A stretch of 64,000 nt of DNA, taken from positions 2,604,001-2,668,000 of the forward strand of contig OZ244898.1 of assembly GCA_965221585.1 (NCBI GenBank), in the 5' to 3' direction. The stretch is from VXYK01 sp965221585 (GTDB lineage Bacteria > Actinomycetota > Acidimicrobiia > Acidimicrobiales > Aldehydirespiratoraceae). Below are positions 8,485 through 17,584 of the stretch, piece by piece (positions within the stretch are counted from its first letter, which is position 1; the number at the start of each line of letters is the position of its first letter). The notes beneath the pieces were generated by a model that worked only from the letters and a program-made list of their open reading frames with translations, was not told where the DNA came from and did not search any database. Position numbers and translations under genes: made by a program.

Positions 8485-10086
8485 ATGCCCGAAACCACAC
8501 CCACCGAGACAAGGAAGCCGTCCTGGCTGCACAATGCCGTCGGTTACGAGGTCTACATCCGCTCCTTCGCCGACAGCACAGGCAACGGGATCGGCGACCT
8601 GACCGGGATAACCCAACGCCTCGACTACCTCGCCTGGCTCGGCATCGACATCGTCTGGATCACTCCCTGCTACCCGTCGCCGATGGCCGACCACGGCTAC
8701 GACGTCGCTGACTATGTCGACATAGAGCCCATCTTCGGTGACCTCCAAGCAATGCAGGCGCTGATCGATCGGGCACATGAACTCGGTCTGAGGGTCGTGC
8801 TCGACATCGTTCCGAACCACTCGAGCAGCCGGCACCGCTGGTTCCGCTCTGCCGTCGAGGATCCGACAGGCCCCTACCGCGACTACTACCTGTGGCGGGA
8901 CCCGGCACCCGACGGCGGGCCGCCGAACAACTGGGTCGCCCACTTCGGCGGTCCGGCGTGGACCCTCGACGAAGCGAGCGGTCAGTACTACTGCCACCTG
9001 TTCCTGCCCGAACAGCCTGATCTCAACTGGCGCAACCCCGCTCTGCGAGCAGAGTTCGAGCAGATCCTGGAGTTCTGGTTCGAACGCGGCATCGACGGCT
9101 TCCGTATCGACGTGGCCCACGCACTCATCAAGGACATGGGCTTCCGCGACAACCCCCAGATCGCCGATCTTGCCGGGGTAACCCATCCCCGCGACCAGTT
9201 CCGCTGCTACGAGCATCGATACGATCTCGAACAGCCGGAGAGTCTGGAGATCTACCGTGACTGGCGCCGGATCGCGGAGCGCTACGACACCGCTCTGATC
9301 GGAGAGACCTACGTGCTCACACCGACCGGTCTGGCGAACCTGGTGCCGGGCGATGGCTTGCACCTCGGGTTCTGGTTCGCGCCGATGCAGATGCCGTGGA
9401 CAGCGGCCGACATCGCCAGGACGCTGCGCGAGACCTCCGAGCGACTCGGCGACAGGGTCGGCTGGGTGCAGTCAAGCCACGACGAGAGTCGGCCGGCGAC
9501 CCGCTTCGGAGGCGGGGATCTGGGGCGAAGCCGTTCGCTGGCGTTCGCGGCGATGCTCTTCGGGCTGCCCGGCGTGCCGTTCATCTTTCAGGGCGAAGAA
9601 CTGGGACTCGAAGACGGCGAGGTCCCCCTGGAATTGCGTTCCGACCCGATCGCCACCCGGAATCCCGGCGCGGTGGGACGAGACGTGTGCCGTACCCCGA
9701 TGCCCTGGGCCCCCGGGCACAACCTCGGTTTCTCCACCGCCGATCAGACTTGGCTTCCGTTGGGACACGGTGCTGAGGATTCCGTTGAGGTGCAACGGCA
9801 GAACCCTGACGCGCATGTTCACAAAATGCGTTCGCTTCTGCGGTTCCGGCGGGAACCGCGCGATCTGGACAAGGACGTGACCTGGCTCGACGCACCCGCC
9901 GGAGTGGTGGCCTTTCGACGGGGAGATCATCTCTTCGCTCTCAACGCGAGCGACGCGACCATCGATTTCACTCCCGGAGGGGTCTGGTCTCTGATCCACC
10001 GCACCGGCACCAACGCATTGGCGCGCTCGGTGCGAACAATCCACATTGAAGGCGCCGAGACCGTGATAGCACGCCAAACCGACTAG
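8485..10086 (+). CDS. GH13 alpha-glucosidase (oligo-1,6-glucosidase/AglA type)
   Basis: 533 residues, cytosolic: no signal peptide. The alpha-amylase family barrel is complete: VYIRSFADSTGNGIGDL at the start, DIVPNHSS (region I), GIDGFRIDVAHAL (region II, nucleophile Asp), LIGETYV (region III, acid/base Glu) and QSSHDESRPATRFGG (region IV, transition-state Asp). Region IV reads SSHD where NHD is usual. The GIGDL and PNHSS variants fit exo-acting alpha-glucosidases that release glucose from maltose, isomaltose or sucrose-like disaccharides. Directly downstream is an alpha-glucoside-type ABC importer, so the likely role is hydrolysis of the imported sugar. The coding frame starts three bases after the dehalogenase stop. 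Confidence 0.93.
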   Translation: MPETTPTETRKPSWLHNAVGYEVYIRSFADSTGNGIGDLTGITQRLDYLAWLGIDIVWITPCYPSPMADHGYDVADYVDIEPIFGDLQAMQALIDRAHELGLRVVLDIVPNHSSSRHRWFRSAVEDPTGPYRDYYLWRDPAPDGGPPNNWVAHFGGPAWTLDEASGQYYCHLFLPEQPDLNWRNPALRAEFEQILEFWFERGIDGFRIDVAHALIKDMGFRDNPQIADLAGVTHPRDQFRCYEHRYDLEQPESLEIYRDWRRIAERYDTALIGETYVLTPTGLANLVPGDGLHLGFWFAPMQMPWTAADIARTLRETSERLGDRVGWVQSSHDESRPATRFGGGDLGRSRSLAFAAMLFGLPGVPFIFQGEELGLEDGEVPLELRSDPIATRNPGAVGRDVCRTPMPWAPGHNLGFSTADQTWLPLGHGAEDSVEVQRQNPDAHVHKMRSLLRFRREPRDLDKDVTWLDAPAGVVAFRRGDHLFALNASDATIDFTPGGVWSLIHRTGTNALARSVRTIHIEGAETVIARQTD

Positions 10087-10186
10087 CGGTACAGCGGTGG
10101 CTAACCGCCGACAATCCGCTAAACTGCCCGCTTCGCAACTGGTCGAACCAAACCGGATCGACCCCCTGGAGAGAGAAGAATCCAAT

Positions 10187-11593
10187 ATGAAATCCAGCCT
10201 TTTGAAACTGCTCGCGCTGTTGTTCGCGTTCACGCTCATCGCCGCGGCATGCGGTGACGACGACGGAGACACGACCACAGGCGACGACGCGGCCGACGAC
10301 GGCGACGACATGGCCGACGACGGCGATGACATGGCCGACGACGACGGCGACGACATGGCCGACGGCGACGACATGGCCGACGGCGACGTCACAATCACCG
10401 TGACCGGCCCCGAACGTGACGAGAACGAGGCTGGAGCAATCCAAGAAGTTCTCGGTGCCTGGGGTGAAGAGCACGGTGTTGAGGTCATCTATCTCGGTTC
10501 CGCCGACTGGGAAGCCGAGATCAACGTCCAGGTCGAGGGTGGCAATCCTCCTGACATTTCGATCTTCCCGCAGCCCGGCAAGCTTGCCGACTTCGCCCGC
10601 GCCGGCCACGTAGTTCCGTTGAACGACGAAGCCGCTGCCGCGACGGCTGCGAACTGGTCCGAGGCTTGGACCGTGTTCGGCAACGTCGACGGCGTCCAAT
10701 ACGGCGTTCCCGTCAAGGCCGACCTGAAGTCGCTGGTGTGGTACCAGCCGGCCCGCTTCGCAGCCAACGGCTACGAAGTCCCTGAGACCTACGACGAGTT
10801 CACCGCACTGGTCGCGCAGATCGCCGGCGACGGCAACAGGCCGCTGTGTGTCGGCATCGAGTCAGGTCAGGCAACCGGTTGGCCCTTCACCGACTGGGTC
10901 GAGGACATGGTGCTGCGCCAGCACGGTCCCGACGTATATGACCAATGGGTGGCCCACGACATCCCCTTCAACGATGACCGCATCGTTTCGACGATGCAGA
11001 CCGTGCTCGACCTGTGGACCCCGGACAACGTCTTCGCCTCCTCCGGTTCGATCGCCGCGACGGCCTTCCAGGACAACGGCCAGCCGCTGGTCGACGGCGA
11101 CTGCTTCATGCACCGCCAGGCCAGCTTCTTCAGTGCGTTCATGCCTGAGGGCACCACGTTCGGTGACGGTGAGGGCGAAGTGAACGTCTTCTACTTCCCC
11201 GACATCAACGGTGACCGTCCGGTTCTGGGTGCGGGCACGCTCGCCGCAGGATTCAACGACAACGATGCGACCATGGCGCTCCTCGCCTACCTGTCGACCC
11301 CGGACTACGCCGAGGCCCGTCAGGTCTCCCAGGCGACCCGCAAGGGCGGCGGTGCAACGCTGTCCGGCTTCCTGTCAGCCGCTCTAGGCCAGGACCCGAG
11401 CGTTTATCAGCCGCTCGAGCAGTCGTTCCTCGAAGTCCTCGAGACCGCTGCCATCGTGCGCTTCGACGGATCGGACCTGATGCCCGCAGACGTGGGTGCA
11501 GGCACCTTCTGGACCGAAGGCACATCGGCTGTCAACGGTGACATCAGCGCCCAAGAAGCAGCTGACCGCATCGAGGCCAGTTGGCCGCAGTAG
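10187..11593 (+). CDS. Alpha-glucoside ABC transporter substrate-binding lipoprotein (AglE-like)
   Basis: 468 residues from ATG 10187, preceded by a purine-rich GGAGAGAGAAG site. The signal peptide ends in the lipobox LIAAAC (Cys ~23). An Asp-rich linker with repeated DDMAD units follows (residues ~24-68), then an extracellular solute-binding domain of the family-1 sugar-binding type. The body has GGNPPDISIFPQPGKLADFA, YGVPVKADLKSLVWY and GWPFTDWVEDM, all typical of AglE-like alpha-glucoside binders. The protein would capture maltose/sucrose/trehalose-like sugars outside the membrane for the permeases encoded at 11749 and 13700. A strong hairpin after the stop (11639-11668) probably attenuates read-through, keeping binding protein in excess. 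Confidence 0.9.
   Translation: MKSSLLKLLALLFAFTLIAAACGDDDGDTTTGDDAADDGDDMADDGDDMADDDGDDMADGDDMADGDVTITVTGPERDENEAGAIQEVLGAWGEEHGVEVIYLGSADWEAEINVQVEGGNPPDISIFPQPGKLADFARAGHVVPLNDEAAAATAANWSEAWTVFGNVDGVQYGVPVKADLKSLVWYQPARFAANGYEVPETYDEFTALVAQIAGDGNRPLCVGIESGQATGWPFTDWVEDMVLRQHGPDVYDQWVAHDIPFNDDRIVSTMQTVLDLWTPDNVFASSGSIAATAFQDNGQPLVDGDCFMHRQASFFSAFMPEGTTFGDGEGEVNVFYFPDINGDRPVLGAGTLAAGFNDNDATMALLAYLSTPDYAEARQVSQATRKGGGATLSGFLSAALGQDPSVYQPLEQSFLEVLETAAIVRFDGSDLMPADVGAGTFWTEGTSAVNGDISAQEAADRIEASWPQ
10297..10388 (+). repeat. Asp-rich in-frame tandem repeat (DGDDMAD linker)
   Basis: Four to five imperfect copies of a ~21-base unit, GACGGCGACGACATGGCCGAC, encode the acidic linker between lipobox and binding domain. 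A closely related linker (MAED instead of MADD) occurs in the second binding lipoprotein at 60575-60710. Copy number could vary by slippage without changing frame only in multiples of three bases; unit lengths seen here are all multiples of three. Confidence 0.85.
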
Positions 11594-11638
11594 TTTCCGG
11601 GTCTCATTACTGAGACTCCCATAACTTAAATCCCATGA

Positions 11639-11668
11639 AGTGGGGGTGGCTCAAGGGCCACCCCCACT
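11639..11668 (+). terminator. Strong hairpin after the binding-protein gene
   Basis: A perfect 12-base inverted repeat, AGTGGGGGTGGC / GCCACCCCCACT, with a 6-base loop (11651-11656) lies 46 bases after the stop of the binding-protein gene. It lacks a long T-run. It is probably an intrinsic or partial terminator, or an mRNA-stabilising 3' hairpin that favours the binding protein over the permeases, an arrangement common in ABC import operons. Confidence 0.75.
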
Positions 11669-11748
11669 CTGGTTCTGCGAGCAGCGTCAAGATCCGCTAG
11701 GTTTCACGAATGCCGCGCGCACAAGGCGCGTGCGCAAAGGGAGGACTG

Positions 11749-13698
11749 GTGCACGGAGCGATCCTCAGCGGGGACGACCTCAGCAAGATCCTCAGCACCC
11801 TGATTCTGATCGTCGTTGCCGTGGGGGCCAGCGCGGCACTGTGGATCGGGGCCAACCTCCTTTTCAACCAGGTCCGTGCCTCCTGGATTCGATTCAATGC
11901 TCTCGCAGGCTACGCAATTGGTTTCCTACTGCTCCTGCTGCTCCAAGGAAACCGACTCCTCAAACCCCACGGCCCCGACAGCGACTCGATCACACGGCTC
12001 GGAGAACTGCTGTGGACGCCGATCCTCGGCGGCTTCATCTTCGCGGCGTTGGCAGTGATCCTCGCCAACAACGACCACAAGGCCCAGCGTCTCTGGATCG
12101 CCTCAGGCTCGGGCCTGCTACTGGGAGGATTCATCGGGATCCGCCTGGCCGAACATGCCCGTCCCGAGCTTGAGATTCTGCCGCTGTTGCTCTCAACAGT
12201 GATATTCGGGGGCGTCGGCGCCGCTGTCGCGCTACTCCGCGGGAACAGCCCGATGCGGGCGGCCCTCATCGGAGGTGCTCTGGGATGGCTGATCGGTGGC
12301 TTCGGAGTTCCTGAGTTGGGTGACGGTTCCGCTCTGGAATCCGCCTTGGCCGCAGCAGTCCCGGGCCTGGCGATAGGGGCGCGCATTGGACTCAGCGCCA
12401 ACGCCGACGTTGTCGGAAGAGCCCGGATAGACGCAAAGTCCAGAGGCTGGATATTCCTGGTTCCCGCCCTCTTCTTCGTCACCGTCTCGCTGATCGCGCC
12501 AACGCTGATCACTATCTGGCTCTCCCTCAAGGACAAGGACTCAGTCGACTTCGTCTGGTTCGAGAACTACGGATCGGTGTTCACCGACATCAACTCGTTC
12601 GACGTCGGCGACTGGGCCAACATCTTCACCAGTTCACTGGTCATTCTGGGCGTGCTGATCGGCCTGGCCGGTCTGGCCATCGGCCTGGTGCTGCGCAAAC
12701 GGACCGGTGACGGTTTCAGCGCAGGCGGCCCAGCCTTCGCGCCGTTGATGATCGCCATGGTGATGATTGTGTTCGGCGTGATGTCGGTGCTGCGCGGCAC
12801 GATCATGAACAACCTCTGGTGGGTCTTCACCGTGACCGTCTTCTCCACCGGACTGGGCCTGGCAATTGCCGTGCTCGCTGACCGAGCGAAACTCGAATCC
12901 GTCGCCAAGTCGATCATTTTCATGCCGATGGCCATCTCGCTGGTCGGAGCCTCGATCATCTGGCGTCTTGTGTACGTCGCCCGCGACACCAGCAAGTCTC
13001 AGACAGGTCTGATGAATGCGGTCTGGGTCGAACTCGGGCGTTGGAGCACCGGAAGCGGAATCCCAACCGTGCTCGGCACGCTCCTCGTCTGGGTACTGGT
13101 TGCCTTGGGAGCAGCATCAATCGGCCGTTCTTTGACCTCGCGGACCTATGACAAGGTTCCTCTGCGAGTGTTGGCGACAGTCGTTCTCATCTGGATCGCC
13201 TACCGGTTCACGTTCGACGGAATCGGCGGATTCCGGACCAACGCCGCCGGCGAGACCGTGCCTGACACAATTTTCTTCGTTCAGGACCAACCGTTCAACA
13301 ACGTCTGGTTGATGGTGATCCTCATCTGGATCCAGACCGGATTTGCGATGGTGATCATGTCCGCCGCGATCAAAGCCGTGCCCACCGAACTGATCGAAGC
13401 GGCGAAGGTCGATGGTGCCACGGAGTCCCAGGTGTTCTGGCGGGTGACGCTGCCTCAGATCCGCACGACCATCGGTGTTGTCGTCACCACGCTCATCGTC
13501 CTGGTCATGAAGGTGTACGACATCGTCAAGGTGGTGACCAACGGGAACTTCGGATCGCAGGTCCTCGCCAACGACATGTTCGAGGAGGCATTCCTGTTCT
13601 CCAACACAGGCGTGGGCGCCGCTCTTGCCGCGATCCTGTTCTTCTCAGTTCTGCCAGTGATGGTCCTGAACATTCGTCGAATGCAGCGGGAGGCCTGA
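11749..13698 (+). CDS. Alpha-glucoside ABC transporter permease with extra N-terminal membrane domain (AglF-like)
   Basis: 649 residues from GTG 11749, chosen because AAAGGGAGG ends 4 bases upstream; the in-frame ATG at 11710 has no such site. The C-terminal ~420 residues are a MalF/AglF-type permease: SRGWIFLVPALFFVTVSLIAP as first helix, then further helices and the EAA loop ELIEAAKVDGATESQVFW that docks the ATPase. Ahead of it, residues ~1-230 form an additional hydrophobic region with about seven candidate helices, rich in Gly, which ordinary AglF proteins (~300-340 aa) do not have. The permease part also has long insertions between helices. It would pair with the product of the gene at 13700, whose ATG follows after one base. 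Confidence 0.88.
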   Translation: MHGAILSGDDLSKILSTLILIVVAVGASAALWIGANLLFNQVRASWIRFNALAGYAIGFLLLLLLQGNRLLKPHGPDSDSITRLGELLWTPILGGFIFAALAVILANNDHKAQRLWIASGSGLLLGGFIGIRLAEHARPELEILPLLLSTVIFGGVGAAVALLRGNSPMRAALIGGALGWLIGGFGVPELGDGSALESALAAAVPGLAIGARIGLSANADVVGRARIDAKSRGWIFLVPALFFVTVSLIAPTLITIWLSLKDKDSVDFVWFENYGSVFTDINSFDVGDWANIFTSSLVILGVLIGLAGLAIGLVLRKRTGDGFSAGGPAFAPLMIAMVMIVFGVMSVLRGTIMNNLWWVFTVTVFSTGLGLAIAVLADRAKLESVAKSIIFMPMAISLVGASIIWRLVYVARDTSKSQTGLMNAVWVELGRWSTGSGIPTVLGTLLVWVLVALGAASIGRSLTSRTYDKVPLRVLATVVLIWIAYRFTFDGIGGFRTNAAGETVPDTIFFVQDQPFNNVWLMVILIWIQTGFAMVIMSAAIKAVPTELIEAAKVDGATESQVFWRVTLPQIRTTIGVVVTTLIVLVMKVYDIVKVVTNGNFGSQVLANDMFEEAFLFSNTGVGAALAAILFFSVLPVMVLNIRRMQREA

Positions 13699-13699
13699 C

Positions 13700-14629
13700 A
13701 TGTCCGGTAGCCGCCCCAGTATCGACACTGCGATCTACGCTTTCCTGCGCCGAATCCCGACCGGCGTGCTGTGGCTGATCGTGGTGCTGTGGAGCCTGCC
13801 GACCCTGGGCCTGGCCATAAACTCGTTCCGGACCCGGGACAACCAACGGGGAGGCGGCTGGTGGAACGTCTGGAACGACGGCGGACTGACGCTGGAGAAC
13901 TACGACGTCGTCTTCTCCGCGAGCGCCACTGCGGGACTCAAGGAGTCGTTGCTCAACTCCTTCGCGATCGCCATCCCGGCCACGGTCATACCGATCGCCA
14001 TTGCCGCGTTCGCTGCCTACGCCTTTGCATGGATCGACTTCAAAGGCCGTAAATGGCTGTTCATTGCCACCGTGTCGCTGTTGGCGATACCCCTTCAGGT
14101 GGCGCTGATCCCGCTGCTGAGGCTCTACAACTTCGGCTCGCACTGGACGATCCCCTACCTCGAGAAGACCATCACCCTGATTCCTGATTTCGACCTGGTG
14201 AACACGACGACCGCGGTCTGGCTCACCCACACCGGATTCGCCCTTCCGTTCGCCATCTTCCTGCTCCACAACTACATCTCCGAACTGCCCAGCGATCTGT
14301 TCGAAGCAGCACGCATCGACGGCGCCGACCATTTCACGATCTTCTGGCGTCTGGTGCTTCCGCTGTCGATCCCCGTGCTCGCCGCGTTCGCGATCTTCCA
14401 GTTCCTGTGGACCTGGAACGACTTCCTGATTGCCAACACCATGGCCGGCACCAACCCCGACGCCATCGCCACAACAATCCGCATCGCCAACCTCGCGGGC
14501 GACTTCGGACGCAACGAGCATCTGTTGCCCGCGGCCGCGTTCGTCCAGGCATTCTTCCCGTTGGTGGTGTTCTTCGCGCTGCAGCGCTTCTTCGTACGGG
14601 GAATCCTCGCGGGATCCGTGAAGGGCTAG
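13700..14629 (+). CDS. Alpha-glucoside ABC transporter permease (AglG-like)
   Basis: 309-residue inner-membrane permease of the MalG/AglG type. It has about six hydrophobic helices, beginning with VLWLIVVLWSLPTLGLAINS, a periplasmic loop, and the EAA coupling motif DLFEAARIDGADHFTIFWR (about residue 200), followed by FLWTWNDFLIANTM near the last helices. GGGAGG ends 6 bases before ATG 13700. The gene starts one base after the stop of the larger permease, so the two subunits are made together for a heterodimeric channel. The ATPase gene lies immediately downstream on the opposite strand, the two stops separated by 38 bases. Confidence 0.93.
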   Translation: MSGSRPSIDTAIYAFLRRIPTGVLWLIVVLWSLPTLGLAINSFRTRDNQRGGGWWNVWNDGGLTLENYDVVFSASATAGLKESLLNSFAIAIPATVIPIAIAAFAAYAFAWIDFKGRKWLFIATVSLLAIPLQVALIPLLRLYNFGSHWTIPYLEKTITLIPDFDLVNTTTAVWLTHTGFALPFAIFLLHNYISELPSDLFEAARIDGADHFTIFWRLVLPLSIPVLAAFAIFQFLWTWNDFLIANTMAGTNPDAIATTIRIANLAGDFGRNEHLLPAAAFVQAFFPLVVFFALQRFFVRGILAGSVKG

Positions 14630-14667
14630 CCCCTCAGCGGTCTGCTAGTCGCTGCGCCGAGACAAGC

Positions 14668-15813
14668 TCAGCGCAGTGCCAAGCCAGTTTCGAGGTCGAA
14701 GAAATGCAGGCGCTCGATGTCGATCACCGCGGAGATCTGCTCACCGGCACGCGCGCGGCTGCGCGGGTTGAAGCGGGCTACAGCGTCAGCGACCTCTTCG
14801 TCGGACAACTCCTCGAGCACATCCGGGTCACCCGCGTCGACCGCGCGTGCATCAATCTCGAAGTGGACCATGATCTCCGAACCGAGCGACTCGACGAGTG
14901 ACGCCGTGGCACCGATGACGTGGCCGGTCGTGTCGCCGTCGGTGAGGTTCGCATCGTCCATGTCTTCAGGACGGATACCCACCACCACGGTCTGGCCCTC
15001 GCGGGCGGCAACCTCCGCCGGCACCTGTCCCAACTCGATGCTGTGGCTGCCGAGCTGCATCGTCGAGCCTGTCACCGTCGCCTCATAGAGGTTCATCGAA
15101 GGCGAACCGATGAAGGCCGCAACAAAGATGTTGTCGGGATGGTCGTACAGGTTCTGCGGCGTGTCGACCTGTTGCAGGAAGCCGTCCTTGATGACCGCGA
15201 CCCGATCCCCCATCGTCATCGCTTCGACCTGGTCGTGGGTGACGTAGAACGTCGTCACTCCAAGTTCCCGTTGCAGTTTGGCGATCTCGGCGCGCATCTG
15301 GACACGCAGTTTGGCGTCCAGGTTGGAGAGCGGCTCGTCCATCAGGAACGCTGCCGGTTGGCGCACGATGGCCCTTCCCATCGCCACCCGTTGACGCTGC
15401 CCACCCGAGAGCTGACCTGGCTTTCGATCGAGATAGTCGTCCAGTTCCAGGATCTTGGCAGCTTCACGCACACGTTGGTCCAGTTCGGCCTTCGGTGTCT
15501 TGGCAAGTTTGAGTGCGAAACCGATGTTGTCGTAGACCGACATGTGGGGATACAGCGCATAGTTCTGGAAGACCATGGCGATGTCTCGATCCTTGGACTC
15601 CACATCGTTGACGACGCGGTCACCGATCCGCATCTCGCCGGCGGAGATCGCTTCAAGGCCTGCGATCATGCGCAGAGCTGTCGACTTGCCGCAGCCGGAC
15701 GGACCAACCAACACCAGGAACTCACCGTCTCGGATGTTCAGATCAAGATCCGTAACGGCTTGAAATCCATTCTCGTAGACCTTGGTCACCTTCTCCAGAA
15801 CCACTTCAGCCAT
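14668..15813 (-). CDS. Sugar ABC transporter ATP-binding protein (MsmX/UgpC/AglK type)
   Basis: 381 residues from ATG 15813, with GGGGAG 8 bases upstream; longer in-frame extensions to 16104 add no domain sequence. Visible are Walker A GPSGCGKST, Q-loop MVFQNYALYPHMSV, signature LSGGQRQRVAMGRAI, Walker B AAFLMDEPLSNLDAKLR and switch VTHDQVEAMTMGD, followed by the C-terminal regulatory OB-fold region (TOBE) from about residue 240. It is the ATPase of a CUT1 sugar importer. The convergent placement against the permeases suggests it is shared by, or regulated apart from, the importer encoded at 10187-14629. The tail has an inserted acidic patch (about residues 330-350). Confidence 0.94.
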   Translation of the reverse strand: MAEVVLEKVTKVYENGFQAVTDLDLNIRDGEFLVLVGPSGCGKSTALRMIAGLEAISAGEMRIGDRVVNDVESKDRDIAMVFQNYALYPHMSVYDNIGFALKLAKTPKAELDQRVREAAKILELDDYLDRKPGQLSGGQRQRVAMGRAIVRQPAAFLMDEPLSNLDAKLRVQMRAEIAKLQRELGVTTFYVTHDQVEAMTMGDRVAVIKDGFLQQVDTPQNLYDHPDNIFVAAFIGSPSMNLYEATVTGSTMQLGSHSIELGQVPAEVAAREGQTVVVGIRPEDMDDANLTDGDTTGHVIGATASLVESLGSEIMVHFEIDARAVDAGDPDVLEELSDEEVADAVARFNPRSRARAGEQISAVIDIERLHFFDLETGLALR

Positions 15814-15932
15814 CGGCCACTCCCCATCTCCGGCTCCATGCGGTGCCATACCATAGCCCACGCAGCCCTCGGAGTTCGAGGTAACGAACCCGATGACTGG
15901 ACGAAAGCCGCCGCTCGGCGCAGACTCGTTGA

Positions 15933-17549
15933 ATGCGAACATCCCGGGCGTGTCCCTTGTTGCGGGTTCTGCTGTTGATCGTCGTGCTCGGGATCGTGTT
16001 CGCAAGCTGCGGCGATGATGACGACGAAGGAGAGGTCCCCGAAACCACAACCACGACCACCACAACCGAAGCACCCGAGACGACGACCACCACAACTGAA
16101 GCACCCGTCACCACGACCACGCTCGACCCGCTTGCGATCGGCGAAGCCGTCCCGACACCCCTACCGACTGTGATGTACCCGCCAGACGTCGGCAGCGCCT
16201 TCTCCTCGGGCACAAGCTTCGATCCGGCTCTGGTGGGATACGAGGAACAGGAGTACTTCATCTCAGGAACCGCGCGATCGTTCACACCAACCGAAGAAAC
16301 AGATCTGACGCCCGACGGACGTTGGGCAGTCGAATTCGCCGACGAAGCCGACTACACCACCCGGGTCACCGTAATCCGGCCGAGCGACCCGAGTGCATTC
16401 AACGGAACGGTCATGGTCGAGTGGTACAACGTCAGCAGCGGCCTCGACGCTGCGCCCAACTGGACCATGTCCCATGTCGAGCAGATCCGGGAGGGCTACG
16501 CCTGGGTTGGCGTGTCCGCCCAAGCGCGCGGCGTCGAGGGCGGCGGGCCGGAGATCGATATCGGCTTCCCGCTACACCTGAAAGGCAACAATCCAGAACG
16601 CTACGGGGCACTGAACCACCCCGGTGATTCATTCTCCTACGACATCTTCAGCCAAGCCGCCCGTGCACTGACCGGACCCGCCAATATCGAGATGCTGCCG
16701 GGTCTGTCACCGCAGCGCCTGATCGCAGTCGGGGATTCGCAATCGGCATTCAGGCTGACCACCTACCTCAACGCCATCGACCCGCTCGCCCAGGTCTTCG
16801 ACGGCTTCCTGGTGCACAGCCGAGGTGGTGGAAGTGCGCCCCTGTCGCAGTCGCCTCAGGCCGAGATCAACACTCCGGACCAGGTCCTGATCCGCAGCGA
16901 TGTGCGAGTCCCCGTGTTGACGTTCCAGACCGAGACCGACATCTTCCGCCTCGGATCCATCAACTCCCGGCAACCAGACGCACACAACATCGCGCTCTGG
17001 GAAGTGGCCGGCACAGCACACGGCGACGTCTACAACATCTCTCTGTCCGTGGGCCCACAGGACATCGGCGACAACCCCGCCATCGCCCAGGTGGTGGAGG
17101 TGAGCGCACCGATCCCGGGAATCTTCGAATGCGACACACCGATCAACAGCGGGCCGCAACACTGGGTCATGAACGCCGCCGTCCACGCTCTCAACGTCTG
17201 GGCCAGCGGCGGTCCGCCGCCGCCTAGCGCTGCTCGACTCCAGACCGACGCCGACGAATTCGTCCTCGACGAACACGGCAACACACTCGGTGGGATCCGC
17301 ACCGCCTGGGTGGACGTGCCCGTGGCCACCCTGACAGGTGAACCACCCGGAGGGGAGGGATTCTGCGGCCTGTTCGGTTCAACGACACTGTTCGACGCTG
17401 CCAAACTGGCCGAGCTGTACCCCGACAAAGCAACATATTTCGAAGCCATGACCACCTCGGTGGAGCGATCCGTCACCGAAGGCTTCCTCCGGCCGGCCGA
17501 CGCCGCGCTCATCCTCGAGAACGCCTTCGCCAACGACATAGGCCGCTGA
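15933..17549 (+). CDS. Alpha/beta-hydrolase domain lipoprotein (Abhydrolase_10-like)
   Basis: 538 residues. Signal peptide with lipobox VFASC (Cys ~26), then a Thr/Glu linker of two TTTTTEAPETT-like units, then a large hydrolase domain. The nucleophile elbow reads AVGDSQSA (about residue 260), and a histidine in GTAHGDVYN (about 364) is a candidate catalytic residue. The fold and the VEWYNVSSGLDAAPNW and GVSAQARGVEGGG segments match an uncharacterised alpha/beta-hydrolase group found in actinobacteria and proteobacteria. It should act outside the membrane on an ester, but the substrate is unknown. It is divergent from the ABC ATPase gene with 119 bases between, and the EngB gene follows 35 bases after its stop. 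Confidence 0.85.
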   Translation: MRTSRACPLLRVLLLIVVLGIVFASCGDDDDEGEVPETTTTTTTTEAPETTTTTTEAPVTTTTLDPLAIGEAVPTPLPTVMYPPDVGSAFSSGTSFDPALVGYEEQEYFISGTARSFTPTEETDLTPDGRWAVEFADEADYTTRVTVIRPSDPSAFNGTVMVEWYNVSSGLDAAPNWTMSHVEQIREGYAWVGVSAQARGVEGGGPEIDIGFPLHLKGNNPERYGALNHPGDSFSYDIFSQAARALTGPANIEMLPGLSPQRLIAVGDSQSAFRLTTYLNAIDPLAQVFDGFLVHSRGGGSAPLSQSPQAEINTPDQVLIRSDVRVPVLTFQTETDIFRLGSINSRQPDAHNIALWEVAGTAHGDVYNISLSVGPQDIGDNPAIAQVVEVSAPIPGIFECDTPINSGPQHWVMNAAVHALNVWASGGPPPPSAARLQTDADEFVLDEHGNTLGGIRTAWVDVPVATLTGEPPGGEGFCGLFGSTTLFDAAKLAELYPDKATYFEAMTTSVERSVTEGFLRPADAALILENAFANDIGR

Positions 17550-17584
17550 ACCTCCCGATGCCGCGCGGGGCGTAGCCTTGCGGG

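Noticed and set aside
10095..10125. Promoter for the alpha-glucoside binding-protein gene (TAAACT at 10120-10125, plus a small GCGGT/ACCGC hairpin upstream)
   Set aside because: No acceptable -35 box and a weak hairpin; the gene may simply be read from the upstream operon. Not strong enough to list.
15814..16104. Long N-terminal extension of the sugar ABC ATPase
   Set aside because: It runs into the divergent hydrolase gene and is not homologous to anything in the family. ATG 15813 has a good ribosome site.
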